Shown: in pieces, positions 50,852-59,882 of the stretch | Position numbering within the stretch: the stretch's first letter is position 1 | Layout: every line of letters begins with the position of its first letter | Source: Nocardia nova SH22a | GTDB lineage: Bacteria > Actinomycetota > Actinomycetes > Mycobacteriales > Mycobacteriaceae | Direction of reading: 5' to 3' | Length of the DNA: 64,000 nt | NCBI RefSeq assembly: GCF_000523235.1 | Contig: NZ_CP006850.1 | Span: forward strand, 7,936,001 to 8,000,000 | Notes under the pieces: generated by a model | The model's input: the letters and a program-made list of their open reading frames with translations, nothing else | Told to the model about the DNA's origin: nothing | The model's database searches: none | Translations under genes and position numbers: made by a program

Positions 50852-50980
50852 CCGGGACCTGGCAGCGGCCAATCCGACCCCCAGGGGGTGGCACCCCCGA
50901 TTGGGAGGCAGCTGGCCCCCAGGGCATAGCCAGCTCCTCCCCCCGACCAGGCCCCCCGCCCCCCAGGAGGTGATGACCCG
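50852..50980. other. candidate packaging (cos) region
   Basis: 129 non-coding bases between HNH and small terminase genes with nested inverted repeats: CCCCCAGGGGG, GGGGGTG/GCACCCCC, and AGCTGGC/GCCAGCT flanking a CCCAGGG core, then long C runs. In cos-type actinophages the cohesive-end site lies in this position. The cut site cannot be read from sequence. Confidence 0.4.
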
Positions 50981-51301
50981 ATGCCGCGGCGCAAGCCCGC
51001 CTCCGCCACGCCTCTCCGGGTCGTCGCTCCCGAGGAGCGTGAGTCCCAGTTGACCAAGCCACTGACTCTGCTCGAGGCGGTCGAGTCCGGCGACATCCTC
51101 GACATCATGCTCGCGCAGCGACGCATCATCGCCGAGTCGCTGATGTCCGCGGCCGACAACACCCGGCCGCAGTACAGCAACGAGCTGAACAAGCTGAACA
51201 AGCTGATCAACGAGGAGCAGGCGCGACGGTCCACCGAGGCTGCGGACGCCTCGGTGGTGGCACACCTTGAAGTCGAAGCCTGGGACGGCACCGGCTACTG
51301 A
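50981..51301 (+). CDS. terS: terminase small subunit
   Basis: 106 residues. DNA-recognition subunit in packaging. LTLLEAVESGDILDIMLAQR, then RIIAESLMSAADNTRPQYSN resembles actinophage small terminases. The ATG follows a near-perfect AGGAGGTGA site. The large subunit start overlaps its end by about 35 bases. Confidence 0.75.
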   Translation: MPRRKPASATPLRVVAPEERESQLTKPLTLLEAVESGDILDIMLAQRRIIAESLMSAADNTRPQYSNELNKLNKLINEEQARRSTEAADASVVAHLEVEAWDGTGY

Positions 51302-52748
51302 TCGGCGGCCACTGTCGGAGGTCGCGCGGCATGTGGTTGTGCCCGCGGGGATCGTCGGCAGCGAATGGCCGTCGGTGCGGCGGACATGCCGGAACCTCGG
51401 ATGGGATTTCGACGGCTGGCAGGACGGCGCCGGGATGCTCACCCTGTCGCTGCGCGCCGACGGCGAGTACGCCTCGGACACGATCGTCTTCTCGATTCCG
51501 CGGCAGGTCGGCAAGACGTACCTGGTCGCCTGCATCATTTTCGCGCTGTGCCTGATGAAACCGGGCCTGAAAGCGATCTGGACCGCGCAGGTGAAGGACA
51601 CCGCGCTGGAGACATTCGAGCAGTTCTACGACATGTCGCAGCGCCCAAGGGTGAAGCCGTACATCGCCAAGACGCCGCAGGGCAAGGGCGACGAGGCGAT
51701 CGAGTTCGTGAACGGCTCGAAGATCGAGTTCGGCGCCCGCGACTCGGGTTTCGGTCGTGGCCGCACCGATGTCGACGTGATCGTGTTCGACGAGGGGCAG
51801 CACCTGAGCCTGCAGGCGCTGGAGAACATGGGCGCCGCGCAGAACGTGGCCGACAACCCGCTGTGCTTCGTGATGGGCACCCCGCCCCGGCCGCAGGACA
51901 AGGGCGAATTCTTCCTGCTGTCGCGGCAGGAGGCGCTGGACGGCGAGTCCGACGGCACGCTCTACATCGAGATGTCCGCGGACCGCGACGGCGACCCCAT
52001 GGACCGCGAGCAGTGGCGCAAGGCGAACCCATCGTTCCCGCGTCGCACGAGCGAACGAGCCATGCTGCGCCTGCGGAAGAAGTTGAAGAACGACGATTCA
52101 TGGCGCCGGGAGGCGCTGGGCATCTGGGACGAGATCGCCCGGAACCAGCCGGCATTGAGCAAGGCCGCGTACAAGGCATTCACCGCGGCGGGCCCGGACG
52201 ACGGCACGAAACCGGACGCGCTCGCCGCCGACATGTCGCATTGGGGTCAGATCTCGATATCGGCGTGCTGGCTCGAGGACGAACGCGCGCACACCGAGGA
52301 AGTGTGGTCGGGCGTCGATGTCGACGCGGCCGTGCTGTGGCTCTCGAAGCGGGCCGGGCGCCGCATCCCGATCGTCGTCGACGCGCAGTCGCCAGCATCG
52401 CAGCTCGCCCCGCAGCTGCGGGCGCGCCGACGGCGAGTGATCGTGAGCACCGGACCGGATATGGCGAAGGCATGCGGCCAATGGTGGGCCAAGGTGCGGG
52501 CGAAGCGATGGACGCACGCAGAGCAGGAGACACCCGCGCAGGCGATGCAGGCGGCGCGTAAGCGTCCGATCGGCACAGCGGGCGGCTGGGGCTGGGACCA
52601 GAGAGACGAGAACGCCTACATCTCACCCACGGTGAGCATGACGCTGGCGCTGTTCGGCGCGCTCGCGACCGCGAAGACCAGAACAACCGAGGCTCCGGCT
52701 GGCCGCCGTCGCCGCGTGAGCACACCGAGGAGGTCTGTCCGGGCATGA
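51267..52748 (+). CDS. terL: terminase large subunit
   Basis: 493 residues from TTG 51267. ATPase: Walker A-like SIPRQVGKTYLVACI, Walker B VDVIVFDEGQHL, coupling motif CFVMGTPPRP. Nuclease acidic residues appear in LAADMSHWGQIS and VVDAQSPASQL. It translocates DNA into the prohead and cuts concatemers. The start is uncertain: TTG keeps the conserved RPLSEVARHVVVPAG leader, while GTG 51333 has GGAGG upstream. ATGA overlap with the portal gene. Confidence 0.9.
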   Translation: MKSKPGTAPATDRRPLSEVARHVVVPAGIVGSEWPSVRRTCRNLGWDFDGWQDGAGMLTLSLRADGEYASDTIVFSIPRQVGKTYLVACIIFALCLMKPGLKAIWTAQVKDTALETFEQFYDMSQRPRVKPYIAKTPQGKGDEAIEFVNGSKIEFGARDSGFGRGRTDVDVIVFDEGQHLSLQALENMGAAQNVADNPLCFVMGTPPRPQDKGEFFLLSRQEALDGESDGTLYIEMSADRDGDPMDREQWRKANPSFPRRTSERAMLRLRKKLKNDDSWRREALGIWDEIARNQPALSKAAYKAFTAAGPDDGTKPDALAADMSHWGQISISACWLEDERAHTEEVWSGVDVDAAVLWLSKRAGRRIPIVVDAQSPASQLAPQLRARRRRVIVSTGPDMAKACGQWWAKVRAKRWTHAEQETPAQAMQAARKRPIGTAGGWGWDQRDENAYISPTVSMTLALFGALATAKTRTTEAPAGRRRRVSTPRRSVRA

Positions 52749-54223
52749 GCAGCGAGATGATTCCTCGCCTGAAGCAGTTGAGCGACGAGGAGAACGACAC
52801 GCTTGCCCAGCTGGCGGCCCAGCTCGAGCGCAAGGCGCGGCGCAATGTCTTGCGGAAGTGCTACTACGACGGCAAGTACTCGCTGCGGCGCGTATCGCCG
52901 GTGGTGCCACCGCAGTACTACCGCCTCGGGCTGGTGCTCGGCTGGTCAGCGAAGGCGGTGGACACGCTCGCGCGCCGCTGCAACCTGGACGGGTTCGTAT
53001 GGCCGGACGGCGACCTGGGTTCTCTCGGCGTGGCAAACATCCTGGACGACAACAACTTCGAGTCGGTGTCGAACAGTGCGATCACCTCGAGCCTGATCCA
53101 CGCCTGCTCATTCCTGGTCAACACCGAAGGCGGCGAGGGCGAACCGCGGTCGCTGATCCACGTCAAGGACGCCCTCAACGCGACCGGCGAGTGGAACTCG
53201 CGAGCGCGGCGTCTGGACAACCTGCTGTCGATCACCGGCCGCGGCGAGCGCGACGACAGCCGGTCCGCGGTAACCGCGTTCGCGCTGTACCTCGACGATC
53301 TGACGATCACCGCCGAGTTCGACTCCTCGGGCTGGACTGTGGATCGCCAGGACCATTCGTGGGGTGTGCCCGCCGAGGTGATCGCCTACAAGCCGCTCGA
53401 ACCGTCTCGCCCGTTCGGGGCGTCGCGGATCTCGCGGGCGGTGATGTCGCTGCACAGCGCCGCCCTGCGCACCGTGATCCGGATGGAAGGCCACGCCGAC
53501 ATCTACAGCTACCCCGAGTTGATACTGCTCGGTGCGGACGTGGATGTGTTCAAGAACGCCGACGGCACTCAGCGGGATGTCTGGCAGGTCATGATGGGCC
53601 GGATCAACGGCATCCCGGACGACGACGAGGCCGACAACCCGCGCGCGGACGTGCGGCAGATTCCGGCCGCGAGCCCGCAGCCGCACCTGGACATGCTCAA
53701 GCAGCAGGCGCAGCTGTTCTCCGGCGAGACCTCGATCCCGCTCACCTCGCTCGGCGTGAGCGACATGAGCAACCCGACCTCGGCGGACAGCTATATCGCC
53801 AGCCGCGAGGATCTGATCTCGGAAGCCGAGGGCGCCACCGACGATATGGCGCGTGGATTCCGGCGGTCGATGATCCGGGCGCTGGCGATCGCGAACGACA
53901 TCGGCATCGACGAGGTGCCGACCGCGTGGGCGTCGCTCGACACGAAATGGCGCTCGCCGGTGTACCTGTCGCGTGCCGCGCAGGCAGACGCCGGCATGAA
54001 ACAGCTGACCGCTGTGCCGTGGCTCGCCGAGACGAGCGTCGGCCTCGAGCTGGTAGGGCTGAACGAACAGCAGATCCGCCGCGCGGAGTCCGAGCGCCGC
54101 CGGGCCGGTGCGGCGGCCAGCGTGACGCAACGTCTCGCCGCCCAGCTGGCCGAGCGGAACGCGCCCCCAGCCACGCCCGCCGCCGACGACCAGGCCCCCG
54201 TCGAAGAACCAGCCGCGCAATGA
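52745..54223 (+). CDS. portal protein
   Basis: 492 residues, SPP1 gp6-like portal family of actinophages. Features: an N-terminal helical segment, SVSNSAITSSLIHACSFLVN, PSRPFGASRISRAVMSLHSA, and the late AQLFSGETSIPLTSLG, DMSNPTSADSYIASREDLIS helices. Forms the dodecameric vertex where terminase docks. Starts at an ATGA overlap with the terminase and ends at an ATGA overlap with the next gene. Confidence 0.87.
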   Translation: MSSEMIPRLKQLSDEENDTLAQLAAQLERKARRNVLRKCYYDGKYSLRRVSPVVPPQYYRLGLVLGWSAKAVDTLARRCNLDGFVWPDGDLGSLGVANILDDNNFESVSNSAITSSLIHACSFLVNTEGGEGEPRSLIHVKDALNATGEWNSRARRLDNLLSITGRGERDDSRSAVTAFALYLDDLTITAEFDSSGWTVDRQDHSWGVPAEVIAYKPLEPSRPFGASRISRAVMSLHSAALRTVIRMEGHADIYSYPELILLGADVDVFKNADGTQRDVWQVMMGRINGIPDDDEADNPRADVRQIPAASPQPHLDMLKQQAQLFSGETSIPLTSLGVSDMSNPTSADSYIASREDLISEAEGATDDMARGFRRSMIRALAIANDIGIDEVPTAWASLDTKWRSPVYLSRAAQADAGMKQLTAVPWLAETSVGLELVGLNEQQIRRAESERRRAGAAASVTQRLAAQLAERNAPPATPAADDQAPVEEPAAQ

Positions 54224-55089
54224 CGATCACCGCGGCCGAGCGTCAGCTGATCCTGACCCAGGTCGACCGGCTGGCGACAGCCGACCTCGAGGCGCTCTGG
54301 CGGCTGGCCGAGGAGAAGGCCACCGACGATTTCGCCGCGTACATGATCGAGGCGTTCCCGGAACTGGCGACCGAGTATGCCTCGTTCGCGGCCGACACCG
54401 CGGCGGCCTGGTACGACGAATCACCCACCACCACCGACTACTTCGCGACACCGGGCCCGCTGCCGAAGACCGAAGCGCTGACCACCTCGGCGCAGTGGGC
54501 GCTCGGTGGTGACGGCCTGGTCGGCCTGGACCGGTTGAAGGGCACGCTGCAGCGCGCCACGTTCGGCGCCGCCCGGGACACGATCACGCTCAACGCCGAC
54601 CGAGAGGGATCGAAGTGGGCGCGCCACGCCTCGGCGAGCGCGTGCGCGTTCTGCGCGATGATGGCCTCCCGCGGTGCCGTGTACACCAGCGAGCACGCCG
54701 CGGCCGGTGTTGTCGGCCGTCGCAATGAGATCACCCTCGGCGACCGGCGGGCGATTGCCGCCGGGCACCTGACCCGGGAACAGGCGTACCAGGCTCGGGA
54801 ACGGTACGCCTCGGCCCGCGCCGCGGCGAAGGTCGGGAAGGTCGTCGGCGCCGAGAAGTCCCGCCGGACCCGTGGCATCCGCAAGCTGGGCGAGAAATAC
54901 CACGACCGCTGTCACTGCGTCGCGGTCGAGGTCCGGCCCGGCCAGACCTATCAGCCTCCCGACTATGTCGAGCGCTGGGATGACGCCTATATCAAGGCGT
55001 CTCGCGAAGCGCCGAAGGTCGGCAAATACGGCGCCCTGGATCCGAAGGCGATCCTGGCGCTGATGCGCACCGATCTCGACGCGCGATGA
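54220..55089 (+). CDS. MuF-like minor head protein
   Basis: 289 residues. The region around CAFCAMMASRGAVY and the later YHDRCHCVAVEVRPGQTY match the actinophage MuF-like capsid-maturation proteins encoded after the portal. The Cys/His set suggests metal binding. ATG 54220 overlaps the portal stop. Confidence 0.78.
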   Translation: MTITAAERQLILTQVDRLATADLEALWRLAEEKATDDFAAYMIEAFPELATEYASFAADTAAAWYDESPTTTDYFATPGPLPKTEALTTSAQWALGGDGLVGLDRLKGTLQRATFGAARDTITLNADREGSKWARHASASACAFCAMMASRGAVYTSEHAAAGVVGRRNEITLGDRRAIAAGHLTREQAYQARERYASARAAAKVGKVVGAEKSRRTRGIRKLGEKYHDRCHCVAVEVRPGQTYQPPDYVERWDDAYIKASREAPKVGKYGALDPKAILALMRTDLDAR

Positions 55090-55096
55090 AAACGTC

Positions 55097-55115
55097 CCCC
55101 GCCGCAATGGCGGGG
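55097..55115. terminator. short hairpin before scaffold gene
   Basis: CCCCGCC / GGCGGGG with a 5-base loop, between the MuF-like stop and the scaffold ATG. It is probably an mRNA stability or partial termination signal within the late operon. Confidence 0.45.
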
Positions 55116-55139
55116 CCGAACCCGGAATGGGGAAACACT

Positions 55140-55715
55140 ATGCGCACCACCACTCTCCCGATCCACCCGCGCACCGGCATCCGGGCGATCGGGTGGAGCC
55201 GCCGAGGCCCGATCTGGCCCGCGATGGGCGGATCGGAGGACGGCAGCCCTGCAGAGGGCGGCGAAGGCGGCGAGGGCGGCGACGGTACGTCCAGCGACGG
55301 CAAGCCCACCGAAACGGTGGACTTCTGGAAGGACAAGTCCCGCCAGTGGGAGAAGCGCGCCAAGGAAGGTGCCAGTGCCGCAAAGGAACTGGCCGCGATC
55401 AAGGAATCGCAGAAGTCGGATGCCGAAAAGGCCGCCGACAAGCTCGCCGCGGCACAGTCGGAGGTCGATTCGATCCCCGCGAAGGTCGCCGCGTCGCTGC
55501 GCGATCACCTCGTGTCGCTGCACTCGATCCCGGCCGACCAGGCGGAACTGTATCTGACCGCGGCCGACCCGGAACTGCTGCTGAAGCAGGTCGCGGGACT
55601 GGTGGATATGGGCAAGCGCAAGTCCAACCGCGTCCCTCGCGAGGGACAGGCAACTACCAAGACCGCCGACGACCAGATGGCCGAATTCGCGGCCGGGCTG
55701 TTCGGCAAGGAATAG
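55140..55715 (+). CDS. capsid scaffolding protein
   Basis: 191 residues from ATG 55140, which follows GGGGA and begins MRTTTLPIHPRTGIRAIGW, the usual actinophage scaffold start; ATG 55086 in the same frame would span the hairpin. Acidic Gly-rich stretch, then a long coiled coil (WKDKSRQWEKRAKEGASAAK), and DDQMAEFAAGLFGKE at the end. Guides capsid assembly and is lost in the mature head. Confidence 0.82.
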   Translation: MRTTTLPIHPRTGIRAIGWSRRGPIWPAMGGSEDGSPAEGGEGGEGGDGTSSDGKPTETVDFWKDKSRQWEKRAKEGASAAKELAAIKESQKSDAEKAADKLAAAQSEVDSIPAKVAASLRDHLVSLHSIPADQAELYLTAADPELLLKQVAGLVDMGKRKSNRVPREGQATTKTADDQMAEFAAGLFGKE

Positions 55716-55730
55716 GAAGGGAGCGCGGAC

Positions 55731-56651
55731 ATGTCCGTGTTGCAGACCTCCAGCCTCACCATTCCGGATCAGATTCTGGACCCGTGGCTGGGCAAGATCC
55801 AGTACGGCAGCTCGATCGCGACGCTGTCGGACCAGGAGCCGATGAAGTTCGGTAACGCGAACTTCTTCACCTTCTCGATCGGCGAGGCCGAGTACGTCGG
55901 TGAGGGCGCGAACAAGGGCGCATCGTCTCCGAGCATCGGCACCAAGACCGTGAAGCCGTACAAGTTCCACAAGACGGTCCGATGGACCGAAGAGGTCATG
56001 TGGGCCGACTCGGATCACCAGATGAACGTGGTGAAGCAGATCCTGAGTCTGATCGCGCCCGCCCTGTCGCGCGCGCTGGACTTCGGTGTCTTCCACGGCA
56101 TCAACCCGACCGGCGGCACCGCGGTGTCGGCGATGACCACGGCGGGCAAGCTGTCCGACACCACCAACTCGGTGGAGCTGGTCAGCACCGACAAGCCGTA
56201 CGCGCTCATGGACTCGGCCGACGCGCTGGTCCTGGCCGACGGTTTCCTGCCGCGCGACATCGCGTTGGATCCGTCGTACGCCAGCCAGTTCGGCAGCCTG
56301 CGGTCGACGCAGACCGAGCAGCGCCTGTACCCGGACCTGACCTTCGCCACCGCGCCGGTCGGGCGGCTCGACAACCACCGGTCCTCGGTGTCGAACACCG
56401 TCGGCGCGGTCGGTGTCGCGAACACCGCAACGAACGTGAAGGCGTTCGTCGGTGACTTCTCGGCGATCCGCTGGGGTATCCAGAAGTCCATCGGCCTGCA
56501 GGTCATCGAGTACGGCGACCCGGACGGCCAGGGCGATCTCAAGCGGAACAACCAGGTCGCGTTCCGCTCCGAGGTCGTCTACGGCTGGGCCATCGCGGAC
56601 CTGAACGCCTTCGCGAAGATCATCGACGCGGCCGCGGATCCGGAGGACTGA
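55731..56651 (+). CDS. major capsid protein (HK97 fold)
   Basis: 306 residues. ADSDHQMNVVKQILSLIAP, ALSRALDFGVFHGIN and the C-terminal RNNQVAFRSEVVYGWAIADL fit the HK97-type capsid fold; position right after the scaffold supports it. ATG follows GGAAGGGAG. No N-terminal protease domain or delta domain of note. Confidence 0.88.
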   Translation: MSVLQTSSLTIPDQILDPWLGKIQYGSSIATLSDQEPMKFGNANFFTFSIGEAEYVGEGANKGASSPSIGTKTVKPYKFHKTVRWTEEVMWADSDHQMNVVKQILSLIAPALSRALDFGVFHGINPTGGTAVSAMTTAGKLSDTTNSVELVSTDKPYALMDSADALVLADGFLPRDIALDPSYASQFGSLRSTQTEQRLYPDLTFATAPVGRLDNHRSSVSNTVGAVGVANTATNVKAFVGDFSAIRWGIQKSIGLQVIEYGDPDGQGDLKRNNQVAFRSEVVYGWAIADLNAFAKIIDAAADPED

Positions 56652-56896
56652 TGATGCGCCTGCGTAACGCAGCGACCGGCGTGGTGGTCTCGTGCTCCGA
56701 AGAGACCGCCGCCCGGCTCGGCCACTCGTGGATTCCGGTCGACGGCGACGCGATCAAGCGGCCCGCAGGCAAGTCTGCAGCGGCCCGCAAGCGTGCAGCG
56801 GCCAAGGCCGCCGCCGACAAGGCCGCGACGGACAAGGCTGCCGCCGACAAGGCTGCGGCGGACAAGGCTGCGACGCAGCCGACAGACGGGGAGTAG
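56651..56896 (+). CDS. small phage structural protein with Lys/Ala tail
   Basis: 81 residues; start overlaps the capsid stop. N-terminal half is compact (MRLRNAATGVVVSCSEETAA, LGHSWIPVD), and the C-terminal half is a tract of ADKA-type repeats, helical and highly charged. The position between capsid and connector suggests a head accessory protein. The repeat may bind DNA or be disordered. Confidence 0.68.
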   Translation: MMRLRNAATGVVVSCSEETAARLGHSWIPVDGDAIKRPAGKSAAARKRAAAKAAADKAATDKAAADKAAADKAATQPTDGE

Positions 56897-56902
56897 CGGG
56901 GC

Positions 56903-57364
56903 ATGGGCGACTTCATCGCACCCACCGACCTCGCACCGTTCACGACGATGGTCGAGGCGAAGGCCACGGCGATGATCGAGGACGCCGAGGCGATGGCGAA
57001 GCTGAGCGCCCCATGCCTGAAGGATCTGGACAAGCTCACCGACGACCAGAAGGCCGCCGCGAAGGCCATCCTGCGCGGCGCCCTCCTGCGGTGGGCGAAT
57101 GCCGGTAACGGCGGCGTGGTCACCCGGACGGCTCTGGGGTACAGCGAGACCATCGACACCAGCAACCCGCGCCGGAATCTGTTCTGGCCGAGCGAGATCA
57201 GCCAGCTACAGGACATCTGCGCGGCTGCCGACGCAGGCAAGGCATGGTCGTTCGACACCACTACGGCCCTGTCGGTCGTTCACGGCGAGACCTGCTCGAC
57301 CGTGTTCGGCGCGAACTACTGCGACTGCGGCGCCGTCCTGGCGGGATTCCCGCTCTATGAGTGA
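56903..57364 (+). CDS. head-tail connector (Gp15/Gp19-like)
   Basis: 153 residues. Helical start (LAPFTTMVEAKATAMIEDAE), KAILRGALLRWANAGNGGVV, and the C-terminal PRRNLFWPSEISQLQDIC match the Gp15/Gp19/Gp42 adaptor family that binds the portal. Ends with a CDCG cysteine cluster. The next gene overlaps its end by 8 bases. Confidence 0.75.
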   Translation: MGDFIAPTDLAPFTTMVEAKATAMIEDAEAMAKLSAPCLKDLDKLTDDQKAAAKAILRGALLRWANAGNGGVVTRTALGYSETIDTSNPRRNLFWPSEISQLQDICAAADAGKAWSFDTTTALSVVHGETCSTVFGANYCDCGAVLAGFPLYE

Positions 57365-57722
57365 GTTCCCGACCCCGCACACCATCGGACTGCACGTCTG
57401 GTCCGGCACCGGCGAGGACGACCACGGCAACGAGATCGACGTATATACGCCACCTCTCGACGAGGCCGGGGCCGCACACGCGGTCATCGGCTGGTCGGTG
57501 CCGTCGTCGGAAATGCCGGCCGTTGCCGGGCACGACCGGGTCGTGGTCGACGTGGAATTGCTGGTCCCGCCAGGGTTTCCGGCCAAGGCCCGAGATGTGA
57601 TCGACCTTCCGTACGGTCCCGCCGGACAGTTCGCGGTAGTCGGCGAAATCCGAGGCACCGAAGGGAACCCGTTCGGATGGGCGCCCGGCGGTGTCGTCAA
57701 TCTGGAAAGGGTCGACGGATGA
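57357..57722 (+). CDS. head-tail stopper-like protein
   Basis: 121 residues, beta-rich. VVVDVELLVPPGFPAKARDV, DLPYGPAGQFAVVGEIRG resembles head-closure proteins of actino-siphoviruses. ATG 57357 overlaps the connector gene end. Assigned on order as well as sequence. Confidence 0.65.
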   Translation: MSEFPTPHTIGLHVWSGTGEDDHGNEIDVYTPPLDEAGAAHAVIGWSVPSSEMPAVAGHDRVVVDVELLVPPGFPAKARDVIDLPYGPAGQFAVVGEIRGTEGNPFGWAPGGVVNLERVDG

Positions 57723-57937
57723 GCAGCGAACCCGACTACGCGCGGGGCGTGATGGTCGATGTAGACCGCCAGGAGATCCACATCGACGGCGCCGAGTTCC
57801 CGTGGTTTTTCGGCGACATGACGCCGACGATCCTGCAGGGCCCGGACGGCGAGCCGATCCCGGGCCTGACCCTGACGATCGCGTGCGCGGATCTGACAGT
57901 GATCTCGTCGGGAAAGGTGGTGCCCGATGGCGGATAA
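57719..57937 (+). CDS. small phage protein, unknown
   Basis: 72 residues, ATGA overlap with the gene before. VDVDRQEIHIDGAEFPWFF and TLTIACADLTVISSGKV form a beta-rich small protein. Found in the connector region; probably a virion or assembly component. Confidence 0.62.
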   Translation: MSSEPDYARGVMVDVDRQEIHIDGAEFPWFFGDMTPTILQGPDGEPIPGLTLTIACADLTVISSGKVVPDGG

Positions 57938-58193
57938 GTTGAAGATCAACAACCAGGCGCTCTACGACCTGCGCCGCGCACCCGGTGTGCGGGCCGATCT
58001 GGAGCGACGTGGCCGGGCCGTGCTCGAGGCGTGCGGCGGCACCGCGAAGGGCTACATGATGTCCAGCTTCCAGGGTGCGCGAAAGCCGCAGGGACGCTGG
58101 CACGTTCAGGTGTTCACGGCGACGCCGCGGGCGATGGCCTCGAACATGAAGCACAACACGATGGTCCGGGCGTTCGGTGCTGCCCGTGGCTGA
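57927..58193 (+). CDS. neck protein (HK97 gp10-like)
   Basis: 88 residues. Helix-rich start (RRAPGVRADLERRGRAVLEA) and KPQGRWHVQVFTATPRAMAS fit the small neck or head-closure group next to the tail terminator. The start overlaps the previous gene by 11 bases. Confidence 0.62.
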   Translation: MADKLKINNQALYDLRRAPGVRADLERRGRAVLEACGGTAKGYMMSSFQGARKPQGRWHVQVFTATPRAMASNMKHNTMVRAFGAARG

Positions 58194-58590
58194 GGCGATC
58201 GCGCCCGTCGACGCCGAGGCGGTCGTCGTGGCCGGACTCAAGGCCGCCTACCAAACCCGCGGGGAGACAGCGAAGGTCGGCACGAAGGTGCCGAATCCGA
58301 TGCCGTCCCGCGCGGTGCGGGTGTCGCTGGTCGACAGCGCGCGAATCACCCTGCAGCACCATCGGGCATCGATCCTGGTGGAGTGCTGGGCGGATAGCGA
58401 GAGCGCGGCCAGCGACCTCGCCCGCACCACCTACGCCCTGTTGTTCGCGGCCGAAGGCGAGATGTTCGGCGGCAAGTGGGTGGCCGAAGTAGCCGAGACG
58501 GGTGGAGTCGTGAACTTCCCCGATCTCGACGCGGGCGTGCCCCGCTACCAGTTCACGGTGGATCTGCTGATCGCCGGAGAGCTGATCTGA
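58186..58590 (+). CDS. tail terminator-like protein
   Basis: 134 residues from GTG 58186, overlapping the stop of the neck gene (GTGGCTGA). Alpha/beta: ARITLQHHRASILVECWADS, ESAASDLARTTYALL, and PRYQFTVDLLIAGELI at the end, as in siphovirus tail terminators. GTG 58177 is an alternative 3 codons earlier. Confidence 0.65.
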   Translation: MAEAIAPVDAEAVVVAGLKAAYQTRGETAKVGTKVPNPMPSRAVRVSLVDSARITLQHHRASILVECWADSESAASDLARTTYALLFAAEGEMFGGKWVAEVAETGGVVNFPDLDAGVPRYQFTVDLLIAGELI

Positions 58591-58656
58591 CTTCCCGGCA
58601 ACGGGAGGAAATGAATTCCATTCGGGGCCTGCGAATCTCCGAAAGGATGACTCATC

Positions 58657-59472
58657 ATGGCCGGAGCTTCCGTTGCCAAGATCGGTGTCGGCGCACCCAA
58701 CCGGGTGACGGGCGGCATCATGGTGTTCGCGCCGGGCGACACTCTCCCCGTTGGTGTTTCGGGCGATGCGTCCGCCGGAACCAAGCTCGGATATGTGGCC
58801 GACGACGGTCTTCGCCCGTCCGGCGAGCGGTCCTCGACCGACATTTTCGACTGGGCCGGTGACCTGATCTACTCGCCGCAGGACCAGCACAGCGCGCAGT
58901 TCCAGTTCAAGCTGTACGGCGCGTTCGACGCCGACGTGCTCACCGAGGTGTTCGGCGAGGAGAACGTCACCACGGTGGGGTCGCTCATCACGGTCACCGA
59001 GACCGGCTCGCCGCTGGGCGTGCACCCGTGGCTGTTCGATATGCGCGATGGCGGGAAGAAGGCACGGTTCGTTGTCCCCGAAGGACAGATCACCGCGGCC
59101 ACCGAGGACCCGCTGATCCGCAACGGGCTGCAGGCGTTCGATTGCACGCTCACCTGCTACAAGGACGAGGCCGGTGTCAAGGTCTATCGGTATTACGACG
59201 ACGGTTCGTCCCCGGCCGCGCCGATCATCGGCTCGGCGGCCCCGACCGGCACGATCGACGCCGACGGCGGCGAGCTCCTGGTACTCACCGGCGCCAACTT
59301 CACCGGCACCACTGGTGTGAAGGTCGGCGGCACCGACGTCCTCGACTTCCAGATCGTCAACGACCAGACCCTCACCATCATCACCCCGGCCCACGCGGCT
59401 GGCGCGGTGACGATCGTGGCCACCAACGCGGCAGGCGCGTCGGCCGGCTTCCCGGTCACCTACGCTGCCTGA
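58657..59472 (+). CDS. major tail protein with C-terminal Ig-like (IPT/TIG) domain
   Basis: 271 residues. The first ~185 residues are the tail-tube protein (KLGYVADDGLRPSGERSSTD; AFDCTLTCYKDEAGVKVYRY). After a SSPAAPIIGSAAP linker, residues ~190-271 form an IPT/TIG-type Ig-like domain (GELLVLTGANFTGTTGVKVG; TLTIITPAHAAGAVTIVATN). The Ig domain would project from the tail surface and probably aids adhesion. ATG follows CGAAAGGATG. Confidence 0.83.
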   Translation: MAGASVAKIGVGAPNRVTGGIMVFAPGDTLPVGVSGDASAGTKLGYVADDGLRPSGERSSTDIFDWAGDLIYSPQDQHSAQFQFKLYGAFDADVLTEVFGEENVTTVGSLITVTETGSPLGVHPWLFDMRDGGKKARFVVPEGQITAATEDPLIRNGLQAFDCTLTCYKDEAGVKVYRYYDDGSSPAAPIIGSAAPTGTIDADGGELLVLTGANFTGTTGVKVGGTDVLDFQIVNDQTLTIITPAHAAGAVTIVATNAAGASAGFPVTYAA

Positions 59473-59482
59473 CCTCTCAATC

Positions 59483-59527
59483 CCCGACGGCGCGGTTTTC
59501 GCTCGCAGGCCCCGCCGCGCCGTCGGG
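59483..59527. terminator. hairpin after major tail gene
   Basis: 13-base perfect stem (CCCGACGGCGCGG / CCGCGCCGTCGGG), 19-base loop. It probably lets tail tube be made in excess over downstream tail proteins. Confidence 0.6.
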
Positions 59528-59567
59528 CCTCACTGGGCCTGCGATTCACGAAAGGGCCTGCGAAGCA

Positions 59568-59882
59568 ATGGCATTCCGTATCCCCGAACCCAAGGGGCAC
59601 CTCAAGAAGAACCGGTTCGAGTTCGAACTGGGCGGCGAAGTGCTGAGCCTGCCGAAGATGGAGTACATACCGGCCTCCGGCGATGAATTCCTGACGAGCG
59701 TGGCCGGTCAGTCGCTGCCGTTCGTCGGCTATCTACTCGGCTTCATCGACGCGATCGACGCCGAGACGGGCGCGAAGGTGCGTGCGGCGCACCTCGACCG
59801 CGACCAGCTCGACGCCCTGCACACTGCGTGGAAGGGTTCGTCGAAGGTTGACGAGGGGGAATCCTCGGGCTCCTCGAAGTAG
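59568..59882 (+). CDS. tail assembly chaperone (unshifted product)
   Basis: 104 residues, lambda gpG counterpart. EPKGHLKKNRFEFELGGEVL, VGYLLGFIDAIDAETGA. It binds the tape measure during tail assembly. The final codons contain the GGGGGAA slippery sequence. ATG 59568; the upstream region has a repeated GGGCCTGCGA motif with AAAGGG. Confidence 0.78.
   Translation: MAFRIPEPKGHLKKNRFEFELGGEVLSLPKMEYIPASGDEFLTSVAGQSLPFVGYLLGFIDAIDAETGAKVRAAHLDRDQLDALHTAWKGSSKVDEGESSGSSK

Noticed and set aside
52858..55089. A 743-codon frame spanning portal and MuF-like genes
   Set aside because: Only its last 289 codons, from ATG 54220, are protein-like. The front part is a shifted reading of the portal gene.
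56760..56890. CRISPR-like short repeats
   Set aside because: They are in-frame ADKA codon repeats within a small structural gene, with no spacers or cas genes.
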